Of a DNA stretch of 64,000 nt, positions 53,333-62,114 are shown in pieces. How positions within the stretch are numbered: position 1 is the stretch's first letter; each line of letters starts with the position of its first letter. The position numbers and the translations under genes are program-made. The notes beneath the pieces were generated by a model. That model had not been told where the DNA came from. It did no database searches and was given only the letters and a program-made list of their open reading frames with translations. Source of the stretch: Bradyrhizobium sp. Ai1a-2 (GTDB lineage Bacteria; Pseudomonadota; Alphaproteobacteria; Rhizobiales; Xanthobacteraceae); the NCBI RefSeq assembly GCF_000426245.1, contig NZ_AUEZ01000002.1:124001-188000 (forward strand), read 5' to 3'.

Positions 53333-54888
53333 GCCTGTTTTCCGATCAGCGCTGGAGCGAGGCGCTCGCGCATCTGCCCGATTATCTCGGCAACCACGTC
53401 CGCGTGAGCCTCGCTGCGCTTGCGCTCGGGCTCATCGTCAGCCTGCCGCTGGCGATCATCGCACGCAACCGGCCGGTGCTCCGCGGCGTGCTGCTCGGCT
53501 TTGCCAGCATCGTGCAGACCGTGCCGGGGCTCGCGCTGCTGGCGCTGTTCTATCCGCTGCTATTGGTGCTGGCGGCGCTGACGGCGTCCTGGTTCGGCTT
53601 CGACTTCTCCGCGTTCGGATTTTTGCCGGCGGTGCTGGCGCTCGCGCTCTATTCGATGCTGCCGGTGCTGCGCAACACGATCACCGGCCTGTCCGGCGTC
53701 GACCCGGCGCTGACGGAGGCGGCGCAGGGCGTCGGCATGACAGAGCGGCAATCGCTGTTCATGGTCGAGTTGCCGCTGGCGCTGCCGGTGATGATGGCGG
53801 GCATCCGCACCGCGGCAGTCTGGGTGATCGGCACCGCGACGCTCTCGACGCCGATCGGGCAGACCAGCCTCGGCAATTACATCTTTGCGGGGCTGCAGAC
53901 CCAGAACTGGGTGTTCGTCGTGTTCGGCTGCCTCGCCGCCGCTGCACTTGCGCTCGCGGTCGACCAGCTCCTGGCGCTGATCGAGAACGGCCTGCGCCAC
54001 CGCAGCCGGCTTCGCGCCGCGCTCGGCGCCGTCGGCATCGCGGCGCTGGTCGCAGCGACGCTGGTGCCGACGATGGCGCGCTCGGCGTCGAACTATGTCG
54101 TCGGCGCCAAAACCTTCACCGAGCAATATGTGCTGGCAGCCCTGATCGCGCAGCGGCTGAATGCGGACGGGCTTTCCGCGACCACGCGCGCCGGCCTCGG
54201 CTCCAGCGTGATCTTCGATGCGCTCAAGGCCGGCGACATCGACGTCTATGTCGACTATTCCGGCACGCTGTGGGCCAACCAGTTCCATCACACCGACGTC
54301 AGGCCGCGCGAAGAACTTCTGGCCGACTTGAAGTCGATCCTGGCGAAGCAGGACATCACGATGCTCGGCGAGCTCGGCTTTGCGAACGCCTATGCGCTCA
54401 TCATGCCGAAGCAGCGCGCGGAAGCGCTCGGCATCCACACCATCGCCGATCTCGCCGCGCTCGCACCCTCGATGTCGATCGCCGGTGATTACGAATTCTT
54501 CTCGCGACCGGAATGGGCCGGTATCAAACAGACCTACGGCCTGTCGTTCCGCACGCAGCGGCAGATGCAGCCAGATTTCATGTATGCCGCGGTCGCTTCA
54601 GGAGAAGTCGACGTGATCGCCGGCTACACCAGCGATGGGCTGATCGCGAAATATGATCTCGCGGTGCTCGGCGATCCCAAGCACGCGATCCCGCCCTATG
54701 ACGCGGTGATGCTGCTGGCGCCCAAGCGCAAGGATGATGCAAAGCTACACGCGGCATTGCAGCCGCTGCTCGGACGCATCGACATCGCCGCGATGCGGGA
54801 AGCAAACCTGCGCGCGGCCGGCAATGATGGCTCCTCATCGCCTGATGCCGTCGCGCGCTGGCTGTGGGAGAAGATCGGGAAGAAGTGA
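53329..54888 (+). CDS. fused permease and substrate-binding protein of an osmoprotectant ABC transporter
   Basis: A 519-residue fusion. Residues 1-240 are an OpuCB-like permease with about six helices (VRVSLAALALGLIVSLPLAII, ALTEAAQGVGMTERQSLFMVELPLALP as the coupling loop). Residues ~255-519 are an OpuAC/OpuCC-like binding domain (VGAKTFTEQYVLAALIAQRL, GLGSSVIFDALKAGDIDVYVDYSG, VASGEVDVIAGYTSDGLIA). The family imports glycine betaine, choline or similar osmoprotectants. With the binding domain tethered, the ATPase gene plus this gene make a complete importer. Confidence 0.93.
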   Translation: MSLFSDQRWSEALAHLPDYLGNHVRVSLAALALGLIVSLPLAIIARNRPVLRGVLLGFASIVQTVPGLALLALFYPLLLVLAALTASWFGFDFSAFGFLPAVLALALYSMLPVLRNTITGLSGVDPALTEAAQGVGMTERQSLFMVELPLALPVMMAGIRTAAVWVIGTATLSTPIGQTSLGNYIFAGLQTQNWVFVVFGCLAAAALALAVDQLLALIENGLRHRSRLRAALGAVGIAALVAATLVPTMARSASNYVVGAKTFTEQYVLAALIAQRLNADGLSATTRAGLGSSVIFDALKAGDIDVYVDYSGTLWANQFHHTDVRPREELLADLKSILAKQDITMLGELGFANAYALIMPKQRAEALGIHTIADLAALAPSMSIAGDYEFFSRPEWAGIKQTYGLSFRTQRQMQPDFMYAAVASGEVDVIAGYTSDGLIAKYDLAVLGDPKHAIPPYDAVMLLAPKRKDDAKLHAALQPLLGRIDIAAMREANLRAAGNDGSSSPDAVARWLWEKIGKK

Positions 54889-54952
54889 CGGCTCTGTCGT
54901 TGAGGAGCCAACGGATCCCGCCTTAGGCGGGCCCGATGACAGGCTCCGTGAC

Positions 54953-55012
54953 GAAGCAATCCGTCCTCCGCTTGTGGCGCAATGGATTGCTTCGCTTCGC
55001 TCGCAATGACGG
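54953..55012. repeat. GGATTGCTTCGCTTCGCTCGC repeat, short copy
   Basis: GAAGCAATCC near 54953-54962 is mirrored by GGATTGCTTCGCTTCG and CTCGCAATGACGG to 55012. It is the short relative of 40998-41109 and lies in the gap after the fused permease gene. Confidence 0.8.
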
Positions 55013-55064
55013 AGAATCGTTGCTGGATTGGCCCGATCCAAATCGGTCAGCTCGTCCGTGGTGC

Positions 55065-55167
55065 TAGAGCATGATCCGGAAAAGTGTGAAGCGGTTTTCC
55101 GAAAAGATCATGCTCAAACAACAACCTAAAGCGCGATGATGATTCATCCTCATCTCATCGCGCTTTA
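55065..55167. repeat. AGAGCATGATCCGGAAAA repeat with terminal hairpin, overlapping the P450 stop
   Basis: The left part is TAGAGCATGATCCGGAAA mirrored by TTCCGAAAAGATCATGCTC. The right part is a 13-base inverted repeat TAAAGCGCGATGA/TCATCGCGCTTTA (55127-55139 and 55155-55167). On the minus strand the first TAA of the right hairpin is the stop codon of the P450 gene. The hairpin sits where a terminator would be expected. Confidence 0.85.
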
Positions 55168-56388
55168 GTCGGCACGCACCCAAAGCGCTTCCAGTCCATT
55201 GAAGTTCAGCATCGTCCGGCGCTCCAAGGGGCGGTCGGTTCTCAGGCGCAGCTTCGGGAACCGCTCGAAAAGCATCGAAAGAGCGATCTGTGCCTCGGCC
55301 CGGGCCAATGGCGCGCCGAGACAGAAATGAGCGCCCCCGCCAAACGAGTTGTGACGCTTGTCTGGCCGTTCGATGTCAAACTGCTTTGGATCGGGATGCG
55401 CCTCCGGGTCATGATTCGCTGCATAGAGCATGGCTGTGATCGTCTGCCCCGCGGCGACTGGGCACCCGCCGATCTGCATCGCCTCGGTTGCGATCCGACC
55501 GCCCTGCATCACCGGCGAGTCATAGCGTAACACTTCCTCGACGGCGTTACGGACCAGGTTCGGCTCAGCAAGCAGTTTGCTGAGTTCACTGGGATGCTGT
55601 AGCAGCGCCAGCACGGCGTTACCGATAAGATCGGTCGTCGTCACGTTGCCCGCAATGAGCAAAGCATTGCAAACGTCAATGATCTCCGCTTCGTCGAGTT
55701 GCTCGCCGTCCTCTTCGGCGTCGATCAGGCTGCTGATCAGATCGGCCCGGCGTTCCTTACGACGTTTTTGGATCACCTCGGTGAAATAGCCGGCGAGAGC
55801 GGCGTCACAGGATGCCAGGACGGCCTCCTGCTCTGGCGTTCGTCGCGGGTTGAACATCTGTATTTTGCCCTCAGACCACTGCTTGAAGTCGTGGCAGCGA
55901 GCAGTATCGACGCCCAACATCAGCGCGATGGCTATCGTCGGCAACGGTCGAGCATAAGCGTCCATGATATCGAAGCAGGATGGATCGTCGATATCGTCCA
56001 ACAAGCCGCATGCGACCTCAGTGATACGCGGGCGCATGGCATCGACCGCCACCTGGTTGAATGCTTTGACGACCAGGTTACGGAGGCGCTTATGGTCCGG
56101 GTCGTCCATATGCAGTATGAGCGGCCGAAATGTCTCATCCACTTTCAGTCGTACCCGGGAGAACGAACCCGGGCGGGATTTCCGTGGATCAGAGGCCAGG
56201 TGGCGATTGTTCATAACGGCTTCGACATCGGCTGCACGGGTCAGCACCACCCGATCGAACATCCGATCCTGGTGCACCGGCTCCTGCGACCTCAGCATGT
56301 CAAGATATTCGTCCGGCCGCTGACGAAAGACGGGATCAAAGTGGGTCAGGGCCATTCCCGTTGGCACAGCAGTCTCATCCTTACTCAT
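55165..56388 (-). CDS. cytochrome P450
   Basis: A 407-residue soluble bacterial P450 (heme monooxygenase). The heme ligand is Cys356 in FGGGAHFCLGAPLARAE. The ExxR pair is in NAVEEVLRYDSPV. The I-helix oxygen-activation motif reads AGNVTTTD: Val249 stands where almost all P450s carry Asp or Glu. The start ATG has AAGGA 11 bases upstream. Redox partners are not encoded nearby. It is divergent from an AraC regulator across 315 bases, so the regulator probably controls it. Substrate unknown. Confidence 0.92.
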   Translation of the reverse strand: MSKDETAVPTGMALTHFDPVFRQRPDEYLDMLRSQEPVHQDRMFDRVVLTRAADVEAVMNNRHLASDPRKSRPGSFSRVRLKVDETFRPLILHMDDPDHKRLRNLVVKAFNQVAVDAMRPRITEVACGLLDDIDDPSCFDIMDAYARPLPTIAIALMLGVDTARCHDFKQWSEGKIQMFNPRRTPEQEAVLASCDAALAGYFTEVIQKRRKERRADLISSLIDAEEDGEQLDEAEIIDVCNALLIAGNVTTTDLIGNAVLALLQHPSELSKLLAEPNLVRNAVEEVLRYDSPVMQGGRIATEAMQIGGCPVAAGQTITAMLYAANHDPEAHPDPKQFDIERPDKRHNSFGGGAHFCLGAPLARAEAQIALSMLFERFPKLRLRTDRPLERRTMLNFNGLEALWVRAD

Positions 56389-56703
56389 GGGTCTCGTCCT
56401 TTCGCTAGGGTTTAGTTTCGATCGGCTTGGAACGAGCGAAGCCTCCGCATCGATGGCATGCCGATCCTAGGCAACTGGACCTCGGGTATCGTGAGGCGAT
56501 CGCGCCCAATCGTCCGTACTATCGCGCACAGTCTCGCGCCTTACGACGGCGGCGCTGGCGCAATCTCGGAGGCGTGATTTGGCATGACGCAGAGGTGAGA
56601 AGGACCTGTCCGGGTCCGCGCTAGGCTGACCTGCTCGTGGCTTTGGAACAGGCTGCTGCGAACCAAACGATTAGGCTTGCAAGATCGCTGGCCCGTGGAG
56701 TCG
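56389..56703. other. divergent intergenic region between P450 and AraC genes
   Basis: This 315-base stretch must hold both promoters and probably the AraC operator. A 39-codon frame at 56458-56577 was seen but has no ribosome site. No clear direct-repeat operator could be picked out by eye. Confidence 0.5.
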
Positions 56704-57666
56704 ATGGTGCATCCGAACGACGATTTTCTCAGCGCTCCAGAATTGGACTATGACGGCTTCCGAGCTGCACTGAGTGACGATTGGGGGTGGTTTAGCCCCG
56801 CTCACGAACCCAACATCTTCGCCGGCAAGGTACGCACGCGGCGCGTCTTCGGATTCGTTGCAACGGATCTCACCTGCAACGCCACCCGCGTTGAGCGGAC
56901 GGAACTCGATATTCGCCGTGATGACATGGAGTACTATTACGTCACAGTTCAGGATACGGGCGAATCGACAATCATTCACAACGACCGGGTCGTAAATGTC
57001 GCCGCTGGCGATGTCGTCCTGCTCGATTCCACAAGACCTGTGACATTCGTCCCGGCGCCCCAGCACCGGCGCGCGCAATGGCTTAGTTTGCAATTGCCGC
57101 GCCAGAACCTGGCGTCGTATCTCGGCTTCGAGCCGCAAGGTGGCATGTGCGGCCGCCGGCAGGCGCAAGCGGCCCGTCTGCTCTGTCAACTCGCTCTTGA
57201 CCCGGTCAGCGATGCGGAACCGGCGCTCGCGTCGGCTGATAAATTCATGCGCCTGGTGGTCTATGATCTCCTCGGCGCACTGTTTGCACCTCCCGCCTCG
57301 CCTAGCTCACGCCACAACGACAAGCTGTTCGCGCGCGTGCGCGACATCATCAAGGAGCGCTTTGCCGATCCGGACATCTCGCCGAGGGAGGTGGCTGCCG
57401 AGACAGGAATTTCGCTGCGCTATTTGCAGAAGCTGTTCACTGTCCGCGGGTCGACATGCAGTCACTACATATCTTCGCTCCGTCTGGATCATGCGGCGCA
57501 TTTGATCGAACGCCGCGCGTCAATGAAGACAGGTCAGCCTCTCAGCGATATTGCCTACGCCTGCGGCTTTCGCGACTACACGCATTTCGCGCGCGGATTC
57601 CGCCAGCGTTTCGGCACCGCGCCGGGTGCTGTCGGCACAGGCAATACCGGTAATGACAACGCATGA
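56704..57666 (+). CDS. AraC-family transcriptional regulator
   Basis: A 320-residue regulator. ATG 56704 has GTGGAG six bases before it and is preferred to the in-frame TTG at 56677. Residues ~20-180 form an AraC-binding-like sensor domain (VTVQDTGESTIIHNDRVVNVAAGDVVLLDSTRP in parts). The C-terminal ~100 residues carry two helix-turn-helix motifs: ISPREVAAETGISLRYLQKLF and LSDIAYACGFRDYTHFARGFRQRFGTAPG. It is divergent from the P450 gene and convergent with the DUF2182 gene. Confidence 0.9.
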   Translation: MVHPNDDFLSAPELDYDGFRAALSDDWGWFSPAHEPNIFAGKVRTRRVFGFVATDLTCNATRVERTELDIRRDDMEYYYVTVQDTGESTIIHNDRVVNVAAGDVVLLDSTRPVTFVPAPQHRRAQWLSLQLPRQNLASYLGFEPQGGMCGRRQAQAARLLCQLALDPVSDAEPALASADKFMRLVVYDLLGALFAPPASPSSRHNDKLFARVRDIIKERFADPDISPREVAAETGISLRYLQKLFTVRGSTCSHYISSLRLDHAAHLIERRASMKTGQPLSDIAYACGFRDYTHFARGFRQRFGTAPGAVGTGNTGNDNA

Positions 57667-57765
57667 GTCCGCGCCGACTTTGGGCAAAGTCGACTCGTTG
57701 CGCTGCTCGCCAACAATGACTCGGTCCCGCTTTACACCCGAGAGCGGGCGTCCACCCTACGCGGC

Positions 57766-58590
57766 TCACGGTCCCTTGATCATGAAGGCCAGCCAAACGC
57801 CCGCGGCTACACATGCAATGCCGGCAGCACGCGCGATCCATCGTCCGACCGGCGTCACTTTCTCCAAAAGGACGAGCAGCGCCAGGAGCGCGATCCAAAG
57901 CACGTTCATCACGCCGCCTACGAACAAAAGCGCCATCAAGACCCAGCAGCAGCCGACGCAATAGCCTCCGTGCCGAAGCCCCAGCAGCAGGCAGCCTCGC
58001 GGGTCGTTGCGAAAGCCGCCGTGGCGCATCAGGAACAGAAACGGCGACTGGCATTGGGCGAGACAAACGTCCTTGAGCGGTGTCCATTGATAGACTCCCG
58101 CCGCGATCAGCACGACGGCGCCGATCAGGTTGCTGTCGATCACCATCCGGGAATCCAGCAGGGCTGCCCGCTCGACCATCCATTGGAGGAAGGTTGCCGC
58201 CAGCGAAAAGCCGCTCCAGGCGAGGAGATAGCCGGCCGCAAACCAGCCGGTCGCAGCGAACGGCTTGCCCTGCGCTTTCCCCTGTCGACCCACGCGGGCG
58301 TACATGAGGATCATCGGCGCTGCCGAGGGCGCCATCATCCCGACCATCATTACCGCCCACATCAGGAACACATACGCGAACTCGATCGCTCGCCATGGCT
58401 CGTTGGCCGGCAGCATGATTCCGATTCCGGCCGGGATCATCCGGAATCCGGTCATGTCCATGCCGCCCATGTCCATGTCGTTGGCGAGCCAGAGCACATA
58501 GCCCCATGCCAGCGCCGCAATGATCCCGATCGCGCCGCCGACGATCCAGCGATCGCGCCGCAGCACGGCTTCCAGGGTGCTGCCGGTCAT
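57766..58590 (-). CDS. DUF2182 metal-binding-type integral membrane protein
   Basis: A 274-residue inner-membrane protein with about six or seven helices. ATG 58590 starts MTGSTLEAVLRRDRW; the longer frame is not used. Early in the protein there is a Met/Asp stretch (NDMDMGGMDMTGFRM), and later cysteines in VCLAQCQSP and GGYCVGCCW, plus RHGG and HPx-like loops. The family is described as a predicted metal-binding membrane protein. It follows the DUF1326 gene by 49 bases, a pairing common in many genomes, so the two are likely partners. Function unknown. Confidence 0.88.
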   Translation of the reverse strand: MTGSTLEAVLRRDRWIVGGAIGIIAALAWGYVLWLANDMDMGGMDMTGFRMIPAGIGIMLPANEPWRAIEFAYVFLMWAVMMVGMMAPSAAPMILMYARVGRQGKAQGKPFAATGWFAAGYLLAWSGFSLAATFLQWMVERAALLDSRMVIDSNLIGAVVLIAAGVYQWTPLKDVCLAQCQSPFLFLMRHGGFRNDPRGCLLLGLRHGGYCVGCCWVLMALLFVGGVMNVLWIALLALLVLLEKVTPVGRWIARAAGIACVAAGVWLAFMIKGP

Positions 58591-58639
58591 TTGCGATTGA
58601 CGTTGCCGACCTTGTCGCAGGGCCGGATCAGGAACTGCA

Positions 58640-59269
58640 TCACGCCTGGTTCGACCAGTTGATCGGCGCATAAAGGCCGTTCTTGCCGGAATTGTCCCAG
58701 CGCATGCCATGATCGCTGAACGTGTTGCCGGAGGCGCCAACCGCCAGCACCATCCCGTCGGGGCTGACCGGATGGCCGATGTTCGCCCACATTTCCCCGC
58801 TCGGATGCATGGTCGGCAACGGATCGACCGACATGTGCAGAATGCCCGGGATTTCTGCGGACCGCGTCTTGCCGTCGATCCGGAATGTGATCGGGACCTT
58901 CTTCACGCCCAGGTTCTTGCTGATCAGCGGTGTGAACGCAGCCATCGGACCACCGGCGACGCCGGTGAAGATCGCAGCCAGGGCCTCGGTCTGCTCATCA
59001 TCGGCGCGCTGATCGATATAGGCGGCCACCGACCAATCTCCGTCTGCCATGACCCCAGGTGCGTGAAGGACAATCAGAACATTGAGTCCATCGAGCGCGA
59101 TGTCGCCATAGCGGCCACTCTCGACGTGGAAGATCAGCGGTACGTTGCAAAAGCCCTCGGTCGGTCGCGAGGTCAACGGTGCTGCCGCTGACACAAGGCA
59201 CGGACACACGATGCTGCAACTGCAATTCTCGAAATAGTCACCGGAAAGGTGCCATTGGACGTCCGCCAT
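58640..59269 (-). CDS. DUF1326 protein with CxC-xxx-CxC motif
   Basis: A 209-residue soluble protein with GGGAGAG before its ATG. Four cysteines lie near the N terminus (ENCSCSIVCPCL), a likely metal or disulfide site. The body includes VLIVLHAPGVMADGDWSVAAYID and IPGILHMSVDPLPTMHPSG. It is the first gene of the DUF1326-DUF2182 pair. The family's function is not established; the cysteine and methionine motifs of the pair suggest metal handling. Confidence 0.88.
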   Translation of the reverse strand: MADVQWHLSGDYFENCSCSIVCPCLVSAAAPLTSRPTEGFCNVPLIFHVESGRYGDIALDGLNVLIVLHAPGVMADGDWSVAAYIDQRADDEQTEALAAIFTGVAGGPMAAFTPLISKNLGVKKVPITFRIDGKTRSAEIPGILHMSVDPLPTMHPSGEMWANIGHPVSPDGMVLAVGASGNTFSDHGMRWDNSGKNGLYAPINWSNQA

Positions 59270-59424
59270 CGCTCTCTCCCGCTAGGCCGAACCCGACAAA
59301 TTGCTTCCGAATGATCTACGTGTAGTTGAAAATTACGCTCCGCGGGGAAGAACCGCAAGCCGATTCCACTGCGGGGACCCTTGACCTGCTCCGATATATA
59401 GCGCGGAGGCGCTGAAGTGAGGAT

Positions 59425-59512
59425 TGTAGGATGGGTAGAGCGAAGCGAAACCCATCAGCTTCGCGCCAAGCCGCCCGAATGATGGATTTCGCTTCGCTCT
59501 ACCCATCCTACG
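59425..59512. repeat. GTAGGATGGGTAGAGCG inverted repeat, copy C
   Basis: Third copy of the element at 40383 and 47915, with arms TGTAGGATGGGTAGAGCG and CGCTCTACCCATCCTACG. It sits 12 bases after the stop of the sulfatase-fold gene ending at 59524. Confidence 0.9.
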
Positions 59513-59523
59513 CGGCTCCGCCC

Positions 59524-61236
59524 CTACAACCCCTTGATCATGCCGGCGTCGATCAGGAGGCGATTGAAGCGGCGCGCTTCGGCGCCGTCCTTGCAAGCGT
59601 AGAACAGGCCGTTGCAGCGGAGCATGATTTGCTTCTGCTCCTCGAACGAGGGATCGAGCGGAATGCCGGCGGCTTCCTGGATCACCAGGGGCAGATAGGC
59701 CGCATCGATCGTGTCCATCACGGCCGGCGACTTCACCGGCTCGAAATTGATGGCGTCGATTGCGTAATAGGTCGCGAAATAGCGCGGATCGTACTTCTCG
59801 AGCTTCTTGCCGATGCCGGCCGCATCCAGGCTGGGGTCTAGAAGATGCGGCGCGAATTCCGGCTGGTGATCGCCGTAGCGCACGATCAGGAATGGCCGTG
59901 CTGGAAACTTCTTCTTCAATCCCGCGACGAAGGCGGCGTAGTCGCCGGCGCTCATCGCCTGCCGGCGTACATATTCGTCGATGACGGGCGCGTTGCCGAG
60001 CGGGCGCCACGACGGCGTCAGGTCCGGGCGCAAGCGCGTCTGCCATGGAAAATGGTTAGCAGCGAGATAGACGAAGGTGAACAGCGGCGCGCCGGGCGGC
60101 TGCTCCGTCATCAGCCGCAGCGCCTTGTCATAGAAGAAGCGGTCGGGCTCGATGTCCTTGGCGCCGAGATCGCGCGCGTCGTAGAAGCTCTGGATGCCGG
60201 TCGTGGCCTGGAAGCTGCGCGCGCTCATGAAGGCGCCGAACGCCGGATAGAGTGAAAGCGTGTTGTAGCCGCAGCGGCGAAGCGCAAGCGGCAGCCCGCG
60301 CTCGACGCGGCCGGAGGCGATGCGGGTGACAAAATAGGCGAAACGGCCGAAGGAGCGCGAGGAGAGCCCGGCGAGCACGTTGTATTCGGTGAACCAGCTC
60401 GGTCCGCCATTGCTCTCGGCCAGGAATTTTCGCTCGACGCCATCATAGGACTTGAACTGCGCGCCGTAGCCCGGCGGCACCTTGATGCCTTCGGCCGCGC
60501 GGATATCGAAGCTCGATTCATCGTGGATCAGGATGATGTTCGGCCTGCGGCCGGTCGGATGGCAGGCATCGACCAGCGGGACTTTGAGGCGCTCGCTCGC
60601 GACCGCATCCGACTCCATGAGGCCATAGTTGATGAAATCAGAAACCGCCGTGACGGAGGAGCGGGCGAATTTCGAGAGATAACCGTCATCGTAATAGCTG
60701 CGCCAATCCTCGTCCGGCCAGATGACGGCGTAACCGGCCAGTGCGGCGAGGCACGCCAGCATGCAGGCCAGCGCCGGCAGGCGGCGGACACGGAACGGAT
60801 CGAGCCACCACAGCGCGTACATCAAGGGCAGCGTGACGAGACCCGCGCCGAGCAGCGACCAGCGCAGGTTCGGGAAGATCGTCAGCAGGAAGGACGCGGT
60901 GTCGTGGTCGACCACCATCAGGTCGACGAAGTTCGCGGTCATCTGCACGACCTCGTGCTTGAACCGCGAGAGCAGCACCAAGGTCACCACCAGCGTCAGC
61001 GACAGCGCACCCGATAGCGCCGGCCGCCGCAGCAGCGCGATGAAGAAGAAGTTCAGCGTGCCCCACGACAAGAGAAAGCAGAGGCGCGCGCCGAAATCGG
61101 TCTCGGTCTGCACCATGATCGCGAGCGCCGCCATCTGCGGCGCGGTGACCGCGAGCAGGCGCCAGATGCCGATCGCGGCCAGACCGCCCGCGATCGCAGC
61201 AGCAATCGAAGAACCTTGATTCGGCGCGGGCGCCAT
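59524..61236 (-). CDS. sulfatase-fold membrane protein (phosphoethanolamine/LTA-synthase-like)
   Basis: A 570-residue protein. ATG 61236 is taken; a TTG at 61251 behind GGGGAAC is an alternative. Five hydrophobic segments occupy the first ~180 residues. The alkaline-phosphatase-like domain follows with RPNIILIHDESSFD (metal-binding Asp/Glu and possible nucleophile Ser), GPSWFTEYNVLAGLSSRSFG, and RYGDHQPEF with the Asp-His metal pair. Relatives transfer phosphoethanolamine or phosphoglycerol to lipids or glycans. The usual nucleophile Thr is not obvious: the segment reads HDESSFD. The cell-envelope substrate is unknown. Confidence 0.85.
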   Translation of the reverse strand: MAPAPNQGSSIAAAIAGGLAAIGIWRLLAVTAPQMAALAIMVQTETDFGARLCFLLSWGTLNFFFIALLRRPALSGALSLTLVVTLVLLSRFKHEVVQMTANFVDLMVVDHDTASFLLTIFPNLRWSLLGAGLVTLPLMYALWWLDPFRVRRLPALACMLACLAALAGYAVIWPDEDWRSYYDDGYLSKFARSSVTAVSDFINYGLMESDAVASERLKVPLVDACHPTGRRPNIILIHDESSFDIRAAEGIKVPPGYGAQFKSYDGVERKFLAESNGGPSWFTEYNVLAGLSSRSFGRFAYFVTRIASGRVERGLPLALRRCGYNTLSLYPAFGAFMSARSFQATTGIQSFYDARDLGAKDIEPDRFFYDKALRLMTEQPPGAPLFTFVYLAANHFPWQTRLRPDLTPSWRPLGNAPVIDEYVRRQAMSAGDYAAFVAGLKKKFPARPFLIVRYGDHQPEFAPHLLDPSLDAAGIGKKLEKYDPRYFATYYAIDAINFEPVKSPAVMDTIDAAYLPLVIQEAAGIPLDPSFEEQKQIMLRCNGLFYACKDGAEARRFNRLLIDAGMIKGL

Positions 61237-61414
61237 GGGTGACCGACGCAACGTTCCCCGGCGCGGTAGTTCGCCTTGGCTGGAGGTGACCAGGAGGCGG
61301 ACGACGCAGCCGGACCCCGCGTCGCGTCATAAAACCGTAATGCAACTGTCATGAATGCGCAATGAATTTGCGGCCGCTGGCGTCACGCGCGGCAAATCGA
61401 GGACGCCGTGCCGC

Positions 61415-61492
61415 TCAGCGCTTCGCAATCCCGTCGATGAAGAGGACGATGATCGCTTCCGCGGTACGGTCGGCATCGTCGCCTGCGAAACC
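61415..61492 (-). pseudogene. possible remnant of a TetR-family regulator
   Basis: A 25-codon stretch GFAGDDADRTAEAIIVLFIDGIAKR-stop (given here in parts: AEAIIVLFIDGI is the key piece) resembles the last helix of TetR-type regulators. It is cut off upstream by an in-frame TAA at 61493-61495 and has no start. The rest of the 333-base gap 61237-61584 shows no gene besides the inverted repeat. Confidence 0.3.
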
Positions 61493-61523
61493 TTAGCGCG
61501 GCGCGCCGTCGAAGCCGGATAGC

Positions 61524-61570
61524 CTGGAGCATATTGGCGTCCGATGGGATCAGAACGGAATATGCTCCAG
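61524..61570. repeat. inverted repeat CTGGAGCATATT
   Basis: A 12-base perfect inverted repeat, CTGGAGCATATT (61524-61535) and AATATGCTCCAG (61559-61570), with a 23-base centre. It begins 14 bases beyond the DUF2200 stop and could end that transcript. The GGAGCAT ends recall the AGAGCATGATCC repeat family. Confidence 0.7.
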
Positions 61571-61584
61571 CTGGTCGCTCGGTA

Positions 61585-61938
61585 TCATTTCTTTCGCAGA
61601 ATTTTATCCATCGCTTTTCCCTGCGCCAGCTCGTCGATCAGTTTGTCCAAGTAGCGGATTTCTCGCATGGTCGGTTCTTCGATATCCTCCACTCGGACAC
61701 CGCAAACCACGCCTTTGATCAGGGCCCGCGAAGGATTGATCTTGGGGGCCTTTGCAAAGAAGGTTTCAAAGTCAGTCTGTTTTTCCAGCTCAGCGTCCAG
61801 CGCCTTCTGACCATAGCCCGTCAGCCAAGAGATAACCTGATCGACCTCTGCTTTTGTGCGTCCCTTTTTCTCTGCTTTCGCAACGTAAAGTGGATAGACC
61901 TTCGCGAAGCTCGTTGTGTAGATTCGATGCTTTGCCAT
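61585..61938 (-). CDS. DUF2200 protein
   Basis: A 117-residue basic cytosolic protein. ATG 61938 has GGAG seven bases before it; the long upstream frame is not used. The family is recognised from [52 protein letters not shown] and [16 protein letters not shown]. It is small, conserved and of unknown function. It is divergent from the Bug-type gene. Confidence 0.88.
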   Translation of the reverse strand: MAKHRIYTTSFAKVYPLYVAKAEKKGRTKAEVDQVISWLTGYGQKALDAELEKQTDFETFFAKAPKINPSRALIKGVVCGVRVEDIEEPTMREIRYLDKLIDELAQGKAMDKILRKK

Positions 61939-62093
61939 GAATACTCCAGCTTTTCCGCAATCAAGCACATAAGGTTTGAGACAAGCTGACGGTGCCCGAG
62001 AACAGGATATCGTATACCTTCGAGGCAATCCGCTCCTGCGCAAGTAGCCGCACCGGGGAGCGACCATACGTCCCGGCTGTCGACCTTGTCCGG

Positions 62094-62114
62094 ATGATCC
62101 ATCTGCTGGATCAT
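62094..62114. promoter_or_regulatory. perfect palindrome, candidate operator
   Basis: ATGATCCA-tctgc-TGGATCAT is an eight-base perfect inverted repeat with a five-base centre. It lies in the 305-base divergent spacer between the DUF2200 gene and the Bug-type gene, 130 bases before the latter's start. This form suits a dimeric regulator. No regulator gene lies nearby. Confidence 0.45.

Noticed and set aside
56458..56577. 39-codon plus-strand ORF between P450 and AraC genes
   Set aside because: No ribosome site and no family resemblance; more likely chance in a divergent promoter region.
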